Of a stretch of DNA of 32,874 nt, positions 1 to 6,761 are shown piece after piece. How positions within the stretch are numbered: the first letter of the stretch is position 1; each line of letters begins with the position of its first letter. Below the pieces are notes generated by a model. That model was given only the letters and a program-made list of their open reading frames with translations. It had not been told where the DNA came from and did no database searches. Source of the DNA: Acidobacteriota bacterium (GTDB lineage: Bacteria > Acidobacteriota > Terriglobia > Terriglobales > Acidobacteriaceae); assembly GCA_003225465.1 (NCBI GenBank), contig QIAH01000393.1, positions 1 to 32,874 on the forward strand, written 5' to 3'. A program made the position numbers and the translations under genes.

Positions 1-1
1 T

Positions 2-172
2 GCCCTGATAGCCTCCCGCGAGCACAATTTCCTGAAAGTCCACTTCCGCCCCGACTCCCCGAACTTCTCAGCCACGGTGGATCTCGAAACCCTGGCCGAT
101 CCCGAATCAGCTTCCGGATTCTTCACGGTACTGAGGGAACTGGCGGCGGGAGCTTCGGCCAAGCAGCTTTAG
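2..172 (+). CDS. C-terminal fragment of an unidentified protein
   Basis: An open frame enters from the left edge and ends at TAG 170-172, giving 56 codons without a start in the window. The visible tail ends in …FFTVLRELAAGASAKQL. I do not recognise the family. The frame is uninterrupted, has G/C-rich third positions, and is followed at once by non-coding repeats, which supports it as a real gene end. It is too short, and lacks a start, for the ORF track. It faces the response regulator gene convergently. Confidence 0.6.
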   Translation, partial: ALIASREHNFLKVHFRPDSPNFSATVDLETLADPESASGFFTVLRELAAGASAKQL

Positions 173-175
173 CGA

Positions 176-193
176 CAGTTCTCAGTTCTCAGT
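176..193. repeat. short tandem repeat (CAGTTCT)n
   Basis: Directly after the stop of the first gene the sequence reads CAGTTCT-CAGTTCT-CAGT. Two perfect 7-bp units and a partial third sit in the 231-bp gap between the two convergent genes. I see no further function. Confidence 0.6.
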
Positions 194-240
194 GAGCTAG
201 CGGCTATCCAGCACAATCCAACATCTCTCGCCTCGCAACT

Positions 241-290
241 GTCATCTTGAGCGGAGTGAGGCGCCTGTCGAACGCAGTCGAAGGATCGCA
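241..290. repeat. dispersed intergenic repeat of the 'GAGCGGAGTG…GTCGAAGGAT' type
   Basis: The stretch begins GTCATCTTGAGCGGAGTGAG and ends GCAGTCGAAGGATCG. From memory it resembles a repeat commonly scattered between genes of Acidobacteria and some other phyla ('CCTGAGCG…AGTCGAAGGA'). There is only one copy here, so the repeat status rests on recognition. A whole-genome search would settle it. Confidence 0.45.
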
Positions 291-370
291 TGATCGCCTG
301 CATCGCCCGTGCCGCCGATCATCTTTTTCACCACCAACCCAAGCCCTTCCGATTGAAGCCTCCAGCTACC

Positions 371-411
371 TGCCATCAGCTAAAGGCCATCAGCTATCAG
401 CAACTAGCTAT
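371..411. repeat. degenerate tandem repeat of GCCATCAGCTA / GCTATCA units
   Basis: The units TGCCATCAGCTA and GGCCATCAGCTA are followed by TCAGCAACTAGCTATCACC. On the minus strand this reads as runs of 'TAGCTGATAGCTGATGG'. The right end of this repeat contains the stop codon of the response regulator at 404-406, so the last codons of that gene may derive from the repeat. Confidence 0.5.
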
Positions 412-1165
412 CACCGACTTCCGGCTCCGCCAAGAACCGGTACCCCACCCCCCGCACCGTCAGCAAATGCTGAGGCTTCGCGGGATCATCCTCGATATAC
501 CTCCGCAATCGCACCACGAAATTGTCAATCGCCCGCGTGTCGGTGTCTTCCTTCAGGCCCCAGACTTCCTCAAGGATCGACTTGCGCGAAACTACGCGGC
601 CGTTGCTGCGGATCAGGTGCCGCAACAAGTCCGCCTCCATGAGCGTGAGCTGAATTTTCCCCCCGCTCGTGCTCAATTCCAGCGTGGAAAAATCGATGGA
701 TTTGCCGCGAAACGTGAAAACATCTCCAGCTTGCGCCTCTGGACCACTGCCTTCAGTGGCACTGCTGACTGCTGAGCCCCGACCCGCGTGCAGCCATTCG
801 CTTCGCCGGAGCAACCCTTTCAACCGTGCCAGTAGAATCGCCAGTTCAAACGGCTTGGGCAGGTAGTCATCGGCTCCCGACTCGAAGCCCTTGAGAACGT
901 CCTCCGGGCGCCCACGCGCCGTGAGCATCAACACCGGAACGAAATTCCTCGCCGCCCGCAACTCGGACGCCACCTCGAACCCATTCTTGCCGGGCAGCAT
1001 GACATCGAGCACCACCGCATCAAACTTCTCTTTCTTCGCCAGCAGCCGCTCCAGCGCGGCTTCGCCATCAGCCACAATCTGGACCGAATGTCCCTCGGCC
1101 TCCAGGTTGTACGCAAGTCCGTCTGCGAGATGGCTCTCGTCCTCGACCACCAGAACCCGGCTCAT
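404..1165 (-). CDS. OmpR/PhoB-family response regulator
   Basis: This is a two-component response regulator of 253 aa. The N-terminal receiver domain (about residues 1-118 from the ATG) shows the acidic pocket VVEDE, the phospho-acceptor Asp in VVLDVMLPGKNG, the switch Thr in LMLTARG and the conserved Lys in PKPFEL. The C-terminal winged helix (about 150-245) has the family pattern LMEADLLRHLIRSNGRVVSR and ends GVGYRF. The linker between them is rather long and Ser/Gly/Ala rich. The track starts at TTG 1180. I chose ATG 1165 because GGAG lies 7 nt upstream of it. The gene begins 12 bp after the kinase stop, so the two form an operon (kinase first). The target genes are not evident; the EPS locus lies several kb away. 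The family call is safe; the specific role is unknown. Confidence 0.93.
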   Translation of the reverse strand: MSRVLVVEDESHLADGLAYNLEAEGHSVQIVADGEAALERLLAKKEKFDAVVLDVMLPGKNGFEVASELRAARNFVPVLMLTARGRPEDVLKGFESGADDYLPKPFELAILLARLKGLLRRSEWLHAGRGSAVSSATEGSGPEAQAGDVFTFRGKSIDFSTLELSTSGGKIQLTLMEADLLRHLIRSNGRVVSRKSILEEVWGLKEDTDTRAIDNFVVRLRRYIEDDPAKPQHLLTVRGVGYRFLAEPEVGDS

Positions 1166-1176
1166 GCCCGCTCCGT

Positions 1177-2082
1177 TCAAGCTAAGCTCCGCGGTAATTC
1201 CAGCGTTACGGTAGTTCCCTTCCCTTCGCCCGCGCTTTCAGCAAACACCTTTCCTCCATGCCTGCGGGCAATCGAGCGCACGATAAACAGTCCCAAGCCA
1301 GTACCCTTTACGTGCGCCAGCGCCCGGTGCGACACCCGGTAGAACCGCCTGAAAATGCGTTTCAGCTCTTCTGGCGGAATGCCAACTCCGCGGTCGCGTA
1401 CCTGCAGAGTCACATTCTTATCATCCGTGGCCACCCGAACCGCGACCTCGACCTGACTGCCGGAGTACTTCACTGCATTGTCGAGCAGGTTCGAAACCGC
1501 CGTGCGCAGATCTTCCACGTTCCCCAAAACCTGTGCCCGATTGCCGTTGCTGCTGGCTACCTCATACTGCAAAGCGTTCTGTTCCAGGTGGTGCCGCGTT
1601 CGTACCAGATCGATGCATTCCCGCACCAGTTCATCGAACGCAATCTGAACCCGCTGATGTTTCGCTCCCCGCTGTGCCGCCTGGCCGGCCTTCAGGACCT
1701 GCTCGACAGTACCCAGCAATCGGTCCGTGTCGCTCAGCATGAGCCGATAAAATTCATGCCGCCGTTTGTCATCGACGTCCCGGCTTTGCAAGGTTTCGAG
1801 GTAAAGGCGAATCGAGGCGATGGGAGTCTTTAATTCGTGAGTCACGGCGTTGATGAAGCTGTCGTGCTGCTCGTTGCGCCGGATCTCGCGCACCAGAAAA
1901 CTTGTGTTGACGATCAAACCCGCAATCAGCACCGCGAATAAAATCACGCCCAAAAACAGCATGACTCCTTCGCGCCAATTCAGAATGATCCAGCCGACAT
2001 TAAGCGCGACCGCCAGCGCCACCAGGCCCACGCCCAGCACGATGAAGAAGGCAATCGTTTTGCGGCGGCTCGAAATCTGCAT
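1177..2082 (-). CDS. membrane sensor histidine kinase
   Basis: This is a histidine kinase of about 301 aa and the likely partner of the response regulator just downstream. Two hydrophobic segments come first (around 10-35 and 42-65), with only a few residues between them, so there is no real periplasmic sensor domain. The HisKA domain follows with the phospho-acceptor box THELKTPIASI. The HATPase domain has the N-box NLLDNAVKYS, G1 DRGVGIP, F-box FRRFYR and G2 GTGLGLFIV. All catalytic boxes are intact. The track starts at TTG 2127. I prefer ATG 2082 because it is preceded by GAAGGG at a good distance and begins just before the first membrane helix. With so short a loop, the signal may be sensed in the membrane or through a partner; that is inference. 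Confidence 0.93.
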   Translation of the reverse strand: MQISSRRKTIAFFIVLGVGLVALAVALNVGWIILNWREGVMLFLGVILFAVLIAGLIVNTSFLVREIRRNEQHDSFINAVTHELKTPIASIRLYLETLQSRDVDDKRRHEFYRLMLSDTDRLLGTVEQVLKAGQAAQRGAKHQRVQIAFDELVRECIDLVRTRHHLEQNALQYEVASSNGNRAQVLGNVEDLRTAVSNLLDNAVKYSGSQVEVAVRVATDDKNVTLQVRDRGVGIPPEELKRIFRRFYRVSHRALAHVKGTGLGLFIVRSIARRHGGKVFAESAGEGKGTTVTLELPRSLA

Positions 2083-2179
2083 GCAACCCTTCGCTCGTGA
2101 CGATTGTATCTCGCAACTGGAATGCAATGGCGAGAACGATCCATTTCTGGCCGATAGACCGACGAGGTGTCCGGCCCGT

Positions 2180-2374
2180 GGAGCGACGGGCGTCCTCGCC
2201 CGTCGATACAGCTCCCAAATCGCAAGCGGCCTTCAGATCGCAACCCGATTGGAAAACGAAGTCGCGAAGCGACGCCAACATTAACCCCGCACGTCAGTGC
2301 GGGAAACATTGCAGGGAAGAAGCCGAGTCCCCTTCAGGGGGCGACATCCGACGGGCGAGGACGCCCGTCGCTCC
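2180..2374. repeat. 195-bp palindromic element bounded by 26-bp perfect inverted repeats
   Basis: The left end (2180-2205) carries GGAGC followed by the hairpin core GACGGGCGTCCTCGCCCGTC. The right end (2349-2374) is its exact reverse complement over 26 bp. Each end is itself a hairpin (GACGGGCG/CGCCCGTC with a 4-nt loop). Between them are two more small hairpins: CCCGCAC-GTCA-GTGCGGG near 2286-2303 and CCCC-TTCA-GGGG near 2330. A compact version of the same end-to-end pair lies at 10905-10958. It looks like a REP/BIME or MITE-type element. It fills most of the gap between the kinase and the desaturase and could also end transcription of the desaturase. Confidence 0.8.
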
Positions 2375-2426
2375 AAAAGCAAAAGGGGCGGCCGAAAGCC
2401 GCCCTCAAAAACCACTCAACAAATCC

Positions 2427-3323
2427 CTAATCCGTGAACTGTGCCGCCACCAGCCCGCCATTCGGCGCGGCTACCAACCCTCCTTTGATCTCGGCCAAAT
2501 TCACCTTCCGGATATCCCATGCCAATCCGAGCGTCTTCAAAACCCAGATTCCATACCAATTCAAATCCACTTCGTACCACGTCAGCCCATGCCGCGCCGA
2601 GGTCGGATGCGCATGGTGATTGTTATGCCATCCCTCGCCAAAGGTGAAAATCGCTACCAGGAAATTGTTGGTCGAGAGATCGCGCGTCGAAAACCGCCGC
2701 GATCCCCACATGTGCGTGATCGAATTCACCGCCCAGGTCGCGTGCAGCCCGATCACTGTGCGCATGAAAATTCCCCACATCACAAAGGGCAGGCCGCCAA
2801 TCGCCAGCAGAATCACGCCCAGTACGATCATCGGAACATAGTGATATTTGGTGATCCAGACATGGAACTTGTCCTTGGCCAGATCAGGGACGTAGCGTGC
2901 CAGAGTGGTCGTATCATGGTGCATCGACTTGCCCATGAGAATCCAGCCCATGTGCGCCCACCAGGTGCCATCGATCGGCGAATGCGGATCGCCTTCCTGG
3001 TCCGAATATTTGTGATGGATGCGGTGCGTGGCCACCCAGAAAATCGGGCCACCTTCAAGCGCCAGCGTCGCGCACACTGTCAGGAAATATTCCACCCACT
3101 TGGGCGTCTTATAGCCACGGTGCGTGAGCAGGCGGTGGTAGCTCATCCCAATTCCCAATGAGCCCGACACCCACCATAGAAAACAGGCTACAAAAAGAGC
3201 CTTCCACGAAAAGAAGAACAACGCTGCAATCGCGCCCACATGGAACATCGCCATAAAAAATGCGGTGATCCAGTTGATCTGATCCTCGCCAGCGTGCTTA
3301 CGGCCGATCGCTTCCAATTCCAT
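2427..3323 (-). CDS. acyl-CoA/acyl-lipid fatty-acid desaturase (stearoyl 9-desaturase type)
   Basis: This is a membrane di-iron desaturase of 298 aa that would put a cis double bond into a fatty acyl chain. The three histidine boxes are visible: HRLLTH, HRIHH and HNNHH in EGWHNNHHAHP. Hydrophobic helices (ITAFFMAMFHVGAIAALFFF…, VPMIVLGVILLAIGGLPFVMW) flank them as in the family, and the length is typical. The track ORF begins at 3521, but its first 66 codons look non-coding. The ATG at 3323 (MELEAIGRKHAGED…) has GGGGAAA upstream. A perfect 11-bp tandem repeat lies about 60 bp upstream and may be an operator. The gene is probably monocistronic and serves membrane-fluidity control. There is no evident link to the EPS locus. 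Confidence 0.93.
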   Translation of the reverse strand: MELEAIGRKHAGEDQINWITAFFMAMFHVGAIAALFFFSWKALFVACFLWWVSGSLGIGMSYHRLLTHRGYKTPKWVEYFLTVCATLALEGGPIFWVATHRIHHKYSDQEGDPHSPIDGTWWAHMGWILMGKSMHHDTTTLARYVPDLAKDKFHVWITKYHYVPMIVLGVILLAIGGLPFVMWGIFMRTVIGLHATWAVNSITHMWGSRRFSTRDLSTNNFLVAIFTFGEGWHNNHHAHPTSARHGLTWYEVDLNWYGIWVLKTLGLAWDIRKVNLAEIKGGLVAAPNGGLVAAQFTD

Positions 3324-3380
3324 TTTAGATTTTTCCCCGTTTGGATTCTTCTCGTAAGGTAACAGGGAAACTTGGTTGGC

Positions 3381-3402
3381 TTCTGTAATAGTTCTGTAAT
3401 AG
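3381..3402. promoter_or_regulatory. 11-bp perfect tandem repeat upstream of the desaturase, possible operator
   Basis: TTCTGTAATAG occurs twice head to tail (3381-3391 and 3392-3402), 58-79 bp upstream of the desaturase ATG. A spacing of one helical turn is typical of tandem regulator sites. The regulator is unknown and I could not place a convincing -10/-35 pair. The repeat is seen; the operator role is inferred. Confidence 0.4.
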
Positions 3403-3448
3403 CAAGCACTTAGGGCATTACGAGGGTAACGGCTCGCTCCAGAGAGTG

Positions 3449-3784
3449 CTATTGCAATTGCGCCCCTTTGCTCGGGCGTTGATTCATTTCGCGCAGTGGA
3501 TTGGCAATCTCCCGACAACACCGGCGCGCATTCTGGATCAGTGTCGTTGCAGAATTTGCGGCCTGGATTTCCACAATCAAAGGTGCATGGCCTTCCGTGA
3601 CGCTCTGGTCACGGTCAAAGCCCAGTGATGCCGCTTCAGCAGTTTCGCAAATATCGAAGACACGAGAGCGGACCAGTGTTGATGCACTCGAATGCAACTC
3701 AATCAATGCTCCGCTCGCTTTTTCCATCTTCCCCATCCGGTAACCGGTTACCCGCCCCACCCGCGTCGATCGCAACGAAAACAT
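3449..3784 (-). CDS. possible small hypothetical protein (111 aa)
   Basis: This open frame lies in the 595-bp gap between the divergent desaturase and beta-helix genes. It starts MFSLRSTRVG with GGAAG about 9 nt upstream, and ends …NPLREMNQRPSKGAQLQ. It has no membrane segment and no motif I recognise. Its amino-acid composition is protein-like, but overlapping frames on the plus strand (3446-3628, 3501-3743) compete. I give it a low score. If it is not a gene, this gap holds only the desaturase control region, a 14-bp palindrome and the leader of the beta-helix gene. Confidence 0.25.
   Translation of the reverse strand: MFSLRSTRVGRVTGYRMGKMEKASGALIELHSSASTLVRSRVFDICETAEAASLGFDRDQSVTEGHAPLIVEIQAANSATTLIQNARRCCREIANPLREMNQRPSKGAQLQ
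3739..3752. promoter_or_regulatory. 14-bp perfect palindrome GGTAACCGGTTACC
   Basis: This perfect dyad lies 167 bp upstream of the beta-helix lipoprotein gene. It could be a dimeric regulator site. A related spaced dyad, GTAACC-6-GGTTAC, lies upstream of the EPS block at 26880-26897, so one regulator might see both; that is speculative. It also falls within the low-confidence ORF 3449-3784. Confidence 0.3.
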
Positions 3785-3918
3785 TCTGATGTACTTCCGT
3801 GTCTCGACGGTCCAGTGCCCTAAGGTTATCTATGTAATCCAATTGTTGCTCTTTAAAGTCTGCAACAGGACTCGTAACGCTGAAGTCCCCCAAAAAAATT
3901 CGTTCCGAGGACGGTGTG

Positions 3919-6600
3919 ATGTTTCCCCTGGTTAGCTTTCAGTCCCGCATTTTTCGTGCCTCGTCAAGAAACCGACCTTCAACCGAGTTTTCGATCGTAC
4001 TCGGATTTCTTCTAATCGGATTAATAGCGCTTACCAGTGCATGCTCCTCGCTGAATGCTGGCACACCCTCCAGTGCGACCAGTAAGCCCGCGCAGCCGAT
4101 CGCGATGTCCGCAAAGCTGCCGCCAGCGACCGTGGGCAGTGTATACCGCGCCGTGATCGCCGTAAGTGGGGGAAGCGCGCCCTACAGTTTCTCGATTCGC
4201 GCAGGGAAACTTCCTCTCGGCCTCAATATCAATGGTGTCACGGGATCGATTTATGGCCTGCCGATGCACGCGGGCACTTATGCATTCGTGATCGCGGTGC
4301 TGGACAGCAAGCACACCGCAGAGGGACTGCAGAAGTTTGCTTTGACAGTGAGCGAGCTCTCAGCGGCCCAAAATGCGGTCCAAGTCGCGATTGCACCAGC
4401 AACTCTTACGTTAGCGGCCGGCGGAGGCCACCAGTTCGCCGCCCAAGTTTCCAATACCAGCAATCACGACGTCGCATGGTGGGCATCTGCGGGGAAGATC
4501 ACTACCGCAGGCTATTTCACTGCGCCGACTGTCAACGCATCTACAAGAGTTCAGCTGGTGGCGAGCAGCAAAGCGGATACCAGTAAGCGCGCATACGCGT
4601 ACGTAGATGTGACTGCGGTCCCCGCATCATCATCATCATCAACCCCTCTGGCGATGACAAGCGCGCCTCTACCCCAGGCAACAGAGGGTGTGCCCTACTC
4701 TGCCGGCCTGCGCGCTACGGGTGGGAATACGCCTTACCGCTGGAAGATCGCAGCTGGTTCTCTGCCTTCCGGCTTCTCGTTTGACGCAACCGCAGGAAGC
4801 ATTAATGGAACCGCCAGCCAGAGTGGCTCGTTCCCCTTGACGATTCAGGCAGCCGACACGGCTGGGCATACCGCTTCTCAACAGTTCGCCATCAACGTGT
4901 TGCCTGCCGCGAACGGAAATTTCGACGGTCCGGCTGAGCTTCCGCGCGTTTACGTGAAAAGCTCATTGGCGGATACCCCAGCTCCGGGCAATCCTCACAC
5001 CGTAGCCACGATGGCTGGCCTGCAGTCCGCACTTGGTTCCGCCCGCTGTGGGGACACCATCCTTTTGCAGGCCGGTGCCACCTTCCAGGGCACCGTGGTG
5101 CTACCCGCCAAAAATTGCGACGACAATCACTGGATCATCCTTCGCACCAGTGCACCTGATAGTGCTCTTCCACCCGAAGGAACGCGGCTTACGCCTTGCT
5201 ATGCGGGCGTAACTTCTCTCCCGGGACGGCCGAGTTTTGCATGCTCTTCATCCCGAAATGTGCTGGCCAAAATCGCGTTCGCCGGCACCGGTAGCGGTCC
5301 CATTATCCTCGCCGACGGCGCCACTCATTATCGACTGATCGGCCTAGAAATCACCCGCAGTGCTCCAAAAGCCCTTGTCTACAACCTGGTCATCAACCAG
5401 AGTGGAGGCACCACCGATCACATCGTCATTGACCGCTCCTGGCTTCATGGGACAGCGCACGACGAAACGCAACGCGGGGTAGCCCTGGTTGGCAGTACTA
5501 ACTTTGCCATCGTCGATTCCTTTTTCACTGATTTCCACTGCATCGCGGTCTCAGGGGCTTGCGGGGACTCGCAGGCGATTGCTGGTGGCCTCGGCGACAA
5601 GACTATGGGCCCTTACAAGATCGTCAACAACTATCTCGAAGCGGCTGGCGAGAACATCATCTTTGGTGGCGGCGGGGCAACCCGTACTCCTGAAGACATC
5701 GAGATTCGCCACAATCACTTCTTTAAACCTCTCATTTGGATGAAGGGGACGCCCGGGTTTGTGGGCGGACAAGACGGGCACCCTTTCATCGTAAAAAACC
5801 ATCTTGAGTTCAAGAACGCTGCTCGTGTGCTGGTCGAAGGCAACGTCATGGAGAATTCCTGGGGAGGCTTCTCGCAGTTTGGCTTCTCCATTCTGCTCAC
5901 GCCAAAAAATCAGAATGGCAATTGCCCTCTGTGTGTTTTGCATGACGTGACTATCCGTTATGGCACCATCTCCAATGTCGGCAATGGCATCACGGTTGGC
6001 AACGGGATCTCCGATTCCGGCGCCGTGTCTCTGGGCGCATGGAACGAGAGCATTCACGACCTCGTCATTACTCACGTGAATGCAAAAACCTACAACGGAG
6101 GCGGCCACCTCTTCCAGGAAAGCAATAACAACGAGCAGAATCCGATTTACAACGTGGCCATCAGTCACGTCACCGGTATCGGCGACCCAACCGCTGCCAT
6201 GCTGGTGCTCGGCAATGCTCTGAACAAGCCCCTTGCCGGTTTCAGCTGGACCAACAACATCCTGGCCGTGACGTCCGACGGCATCACCACAACCGGAGGC
6301 GGCGCGGCCAACTGTGCCTACCCTGGCTTTGGGGGTGGCCCCGCGGGCAAGCTTGATCGCTGCCTCAAAAGCTACGATTTTTCAGGGAATGTGCTGATCG
6401 GAAATAGTGGACCGTGGCCGAAAAACAATCCTACCCCAGCCACCTTGGCGAACGTCATGTTCTCCAGTTCTAATCTGAGCCTTCTCCGAAGCCTGCAACT
6501 TCTACCCGCCAGCCCCTTCTCCAGTGGAGGTACCGACGGTAAGAATCCAGGCGCGGACATTGCTGCGGTTCAGGCCGCCATTTCTGGAGTGGCTCCGTAA
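3919..6600 (+). CDS. exported Ig-like/parallel beta-helix surface protein, lipoprotein-like
   Basis: The protein has 893 aa. A membrane segment (FSIVLGFLLIGLIAL) leads to TSAC, close to a lipobox, so it is probably an exported lipoprotein. Next come a putative-Ig (He_PIG-like) domain at about 60-147 with PYSFSIRAGKLPLGLNI, a bacterial Ig-like domain at about 153-235, a Ser run, a second He_PIG-like domain at about 245-330, and a parallel beta-helix region from about 335 to the end (repeated short strands such as HIVIDRSWLHG, DIEIRHNHFFKP, RVLVEGNVMEN). Its helix half is clearly paralogous to the gene at 9087-10871, sharing FDGPAELPR, DFHC.AV.G.C.DSQ.IAGG, FGGGGAT and a PGAD..AV.AA..GV tail. 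Beta-helices often bind or cleave polysaccharides; no catalytic residues could be assigned. ATG 3919 follows GAGG at 8 nt (GTG at 3916 is the track start). It is convergent to the EPS block. Confidence 0.85.
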   Translation: MFPLVSFQSRIFRASSRNRPSTEFSIVLGFLLIGLIALTSACSSLNAGTPSSATSKPAQPIAMSAKLPPATVGSVYRAVIAVSGGSAPYSFSIRAGKLPLGLNINGVTGSIYGLPMHAGTYAFVIAVLDSKHTAEGLQKFALTVSELSAAQNAVQVAIAPATLTLAAGGGHQFAAQVSNTSNHDVAWWASAGKITTAGYFTAPTVNASTRVQLVASSKADTSKRAYAYVDVTAVPASSSSSTPLAMTSAPLPQATEGVPYSAGLRATGGNTPYRWKIAAGSLPSGFSFDATAGSINGTASQSGSFPLTIQAADTAGHTASQQFAINVLPAANGNFDGPAELPRVYVKSSLADTPAPGNPHTVATMAGLQSALGSARCGDTILLQAGATFQGTVVLPAKNCDDNHWIILRTSAPDSALPPEGTRLTPCYAGVTSLPGRPSFACSSSRNVLAKIAFAGTGSGPIILADGATHYRLIGLEITRSAPKALVYNLVINQSGGTTDHIVIDRSWLHGTAHDETQRGVALVGSTNFAIVDSFFTDFHCIAVSGACGDSQAIAGGLGDKTMGPYKIVNNYLEAAGENIIFGGGGATRTPEDIEIRHNHFFKPLIWMKGTPGFVGGQDGHPFIVKNHLEFKNAARVLVEGNVMENSWGGFSQFGFSILLTPKNQNGNCPLCVLHDVTIRYGTISNVGNGITVGNGISDSGAVSLGAWNESIHDLVITHVNAKTYNGGGHLFQESNNNEQNPIYNVAISHVTGIGDPTAAMLVLGNALNKPLAGFSWTNNILAVTSDGITTTGGGAANCAYPGFGGGPAGKLDRCLKSYDFSGNVLIGNSGPWPKNNPTPATLANVMFSSSNLSLLRSLQLLPASPFSSGGTDGKNPGADIAAVQAAISGVAP

Positions 6601-6612
6601 TCCGTTCGAAAC

Positions 6613-6665
6613 CACGAACCGGGCTTTGACATCGCTCTTAAGCGCTTGCCATAGCCCGGTTCGTG
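6613..6665. terminator. 13-bp perfect hairpin between convergent genes, likely bidirectional terminator
   Basis: CACGAACCGGGCT (6613-6625) pairs exactly with AGCCCGGTTCGTG (6653-6665). A smaller hairpin, CGCT-CTTA-AGCG, sits in the 27-nt loop. It begins 12 bp after the stop of the beta-helix gene and lies about 100 bp past the end of the oppositely oriented EPS block. There is no clean U-run, so a terminator or mRNA-end role is inferred from position. Confidence 0.6.
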
Positions 6666-6761
6666 CCTGTCCCCTTGCCTTCGACGCGGGTATTTTCACC
6701 TTCTTCTACACAGTTCTGCTTCAGACGCGAAGGGTTCGGGTGCGTGGGAGGCGACCACTAG

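Noticed and set aside
3725-3760. Possible c-di-GMP (GEMM) riboswitch around the GGTTACCGGATGG string
   Set aside because: Only the 3'-like string is present. The conserved GCACAGGGCAAACC part is not found on either strand nearby.
5551-6168. 205-codon minus-strand ORF
   Set aside because: It is antisense to the conserved beta-helix domain of the 3919-6600 gene.
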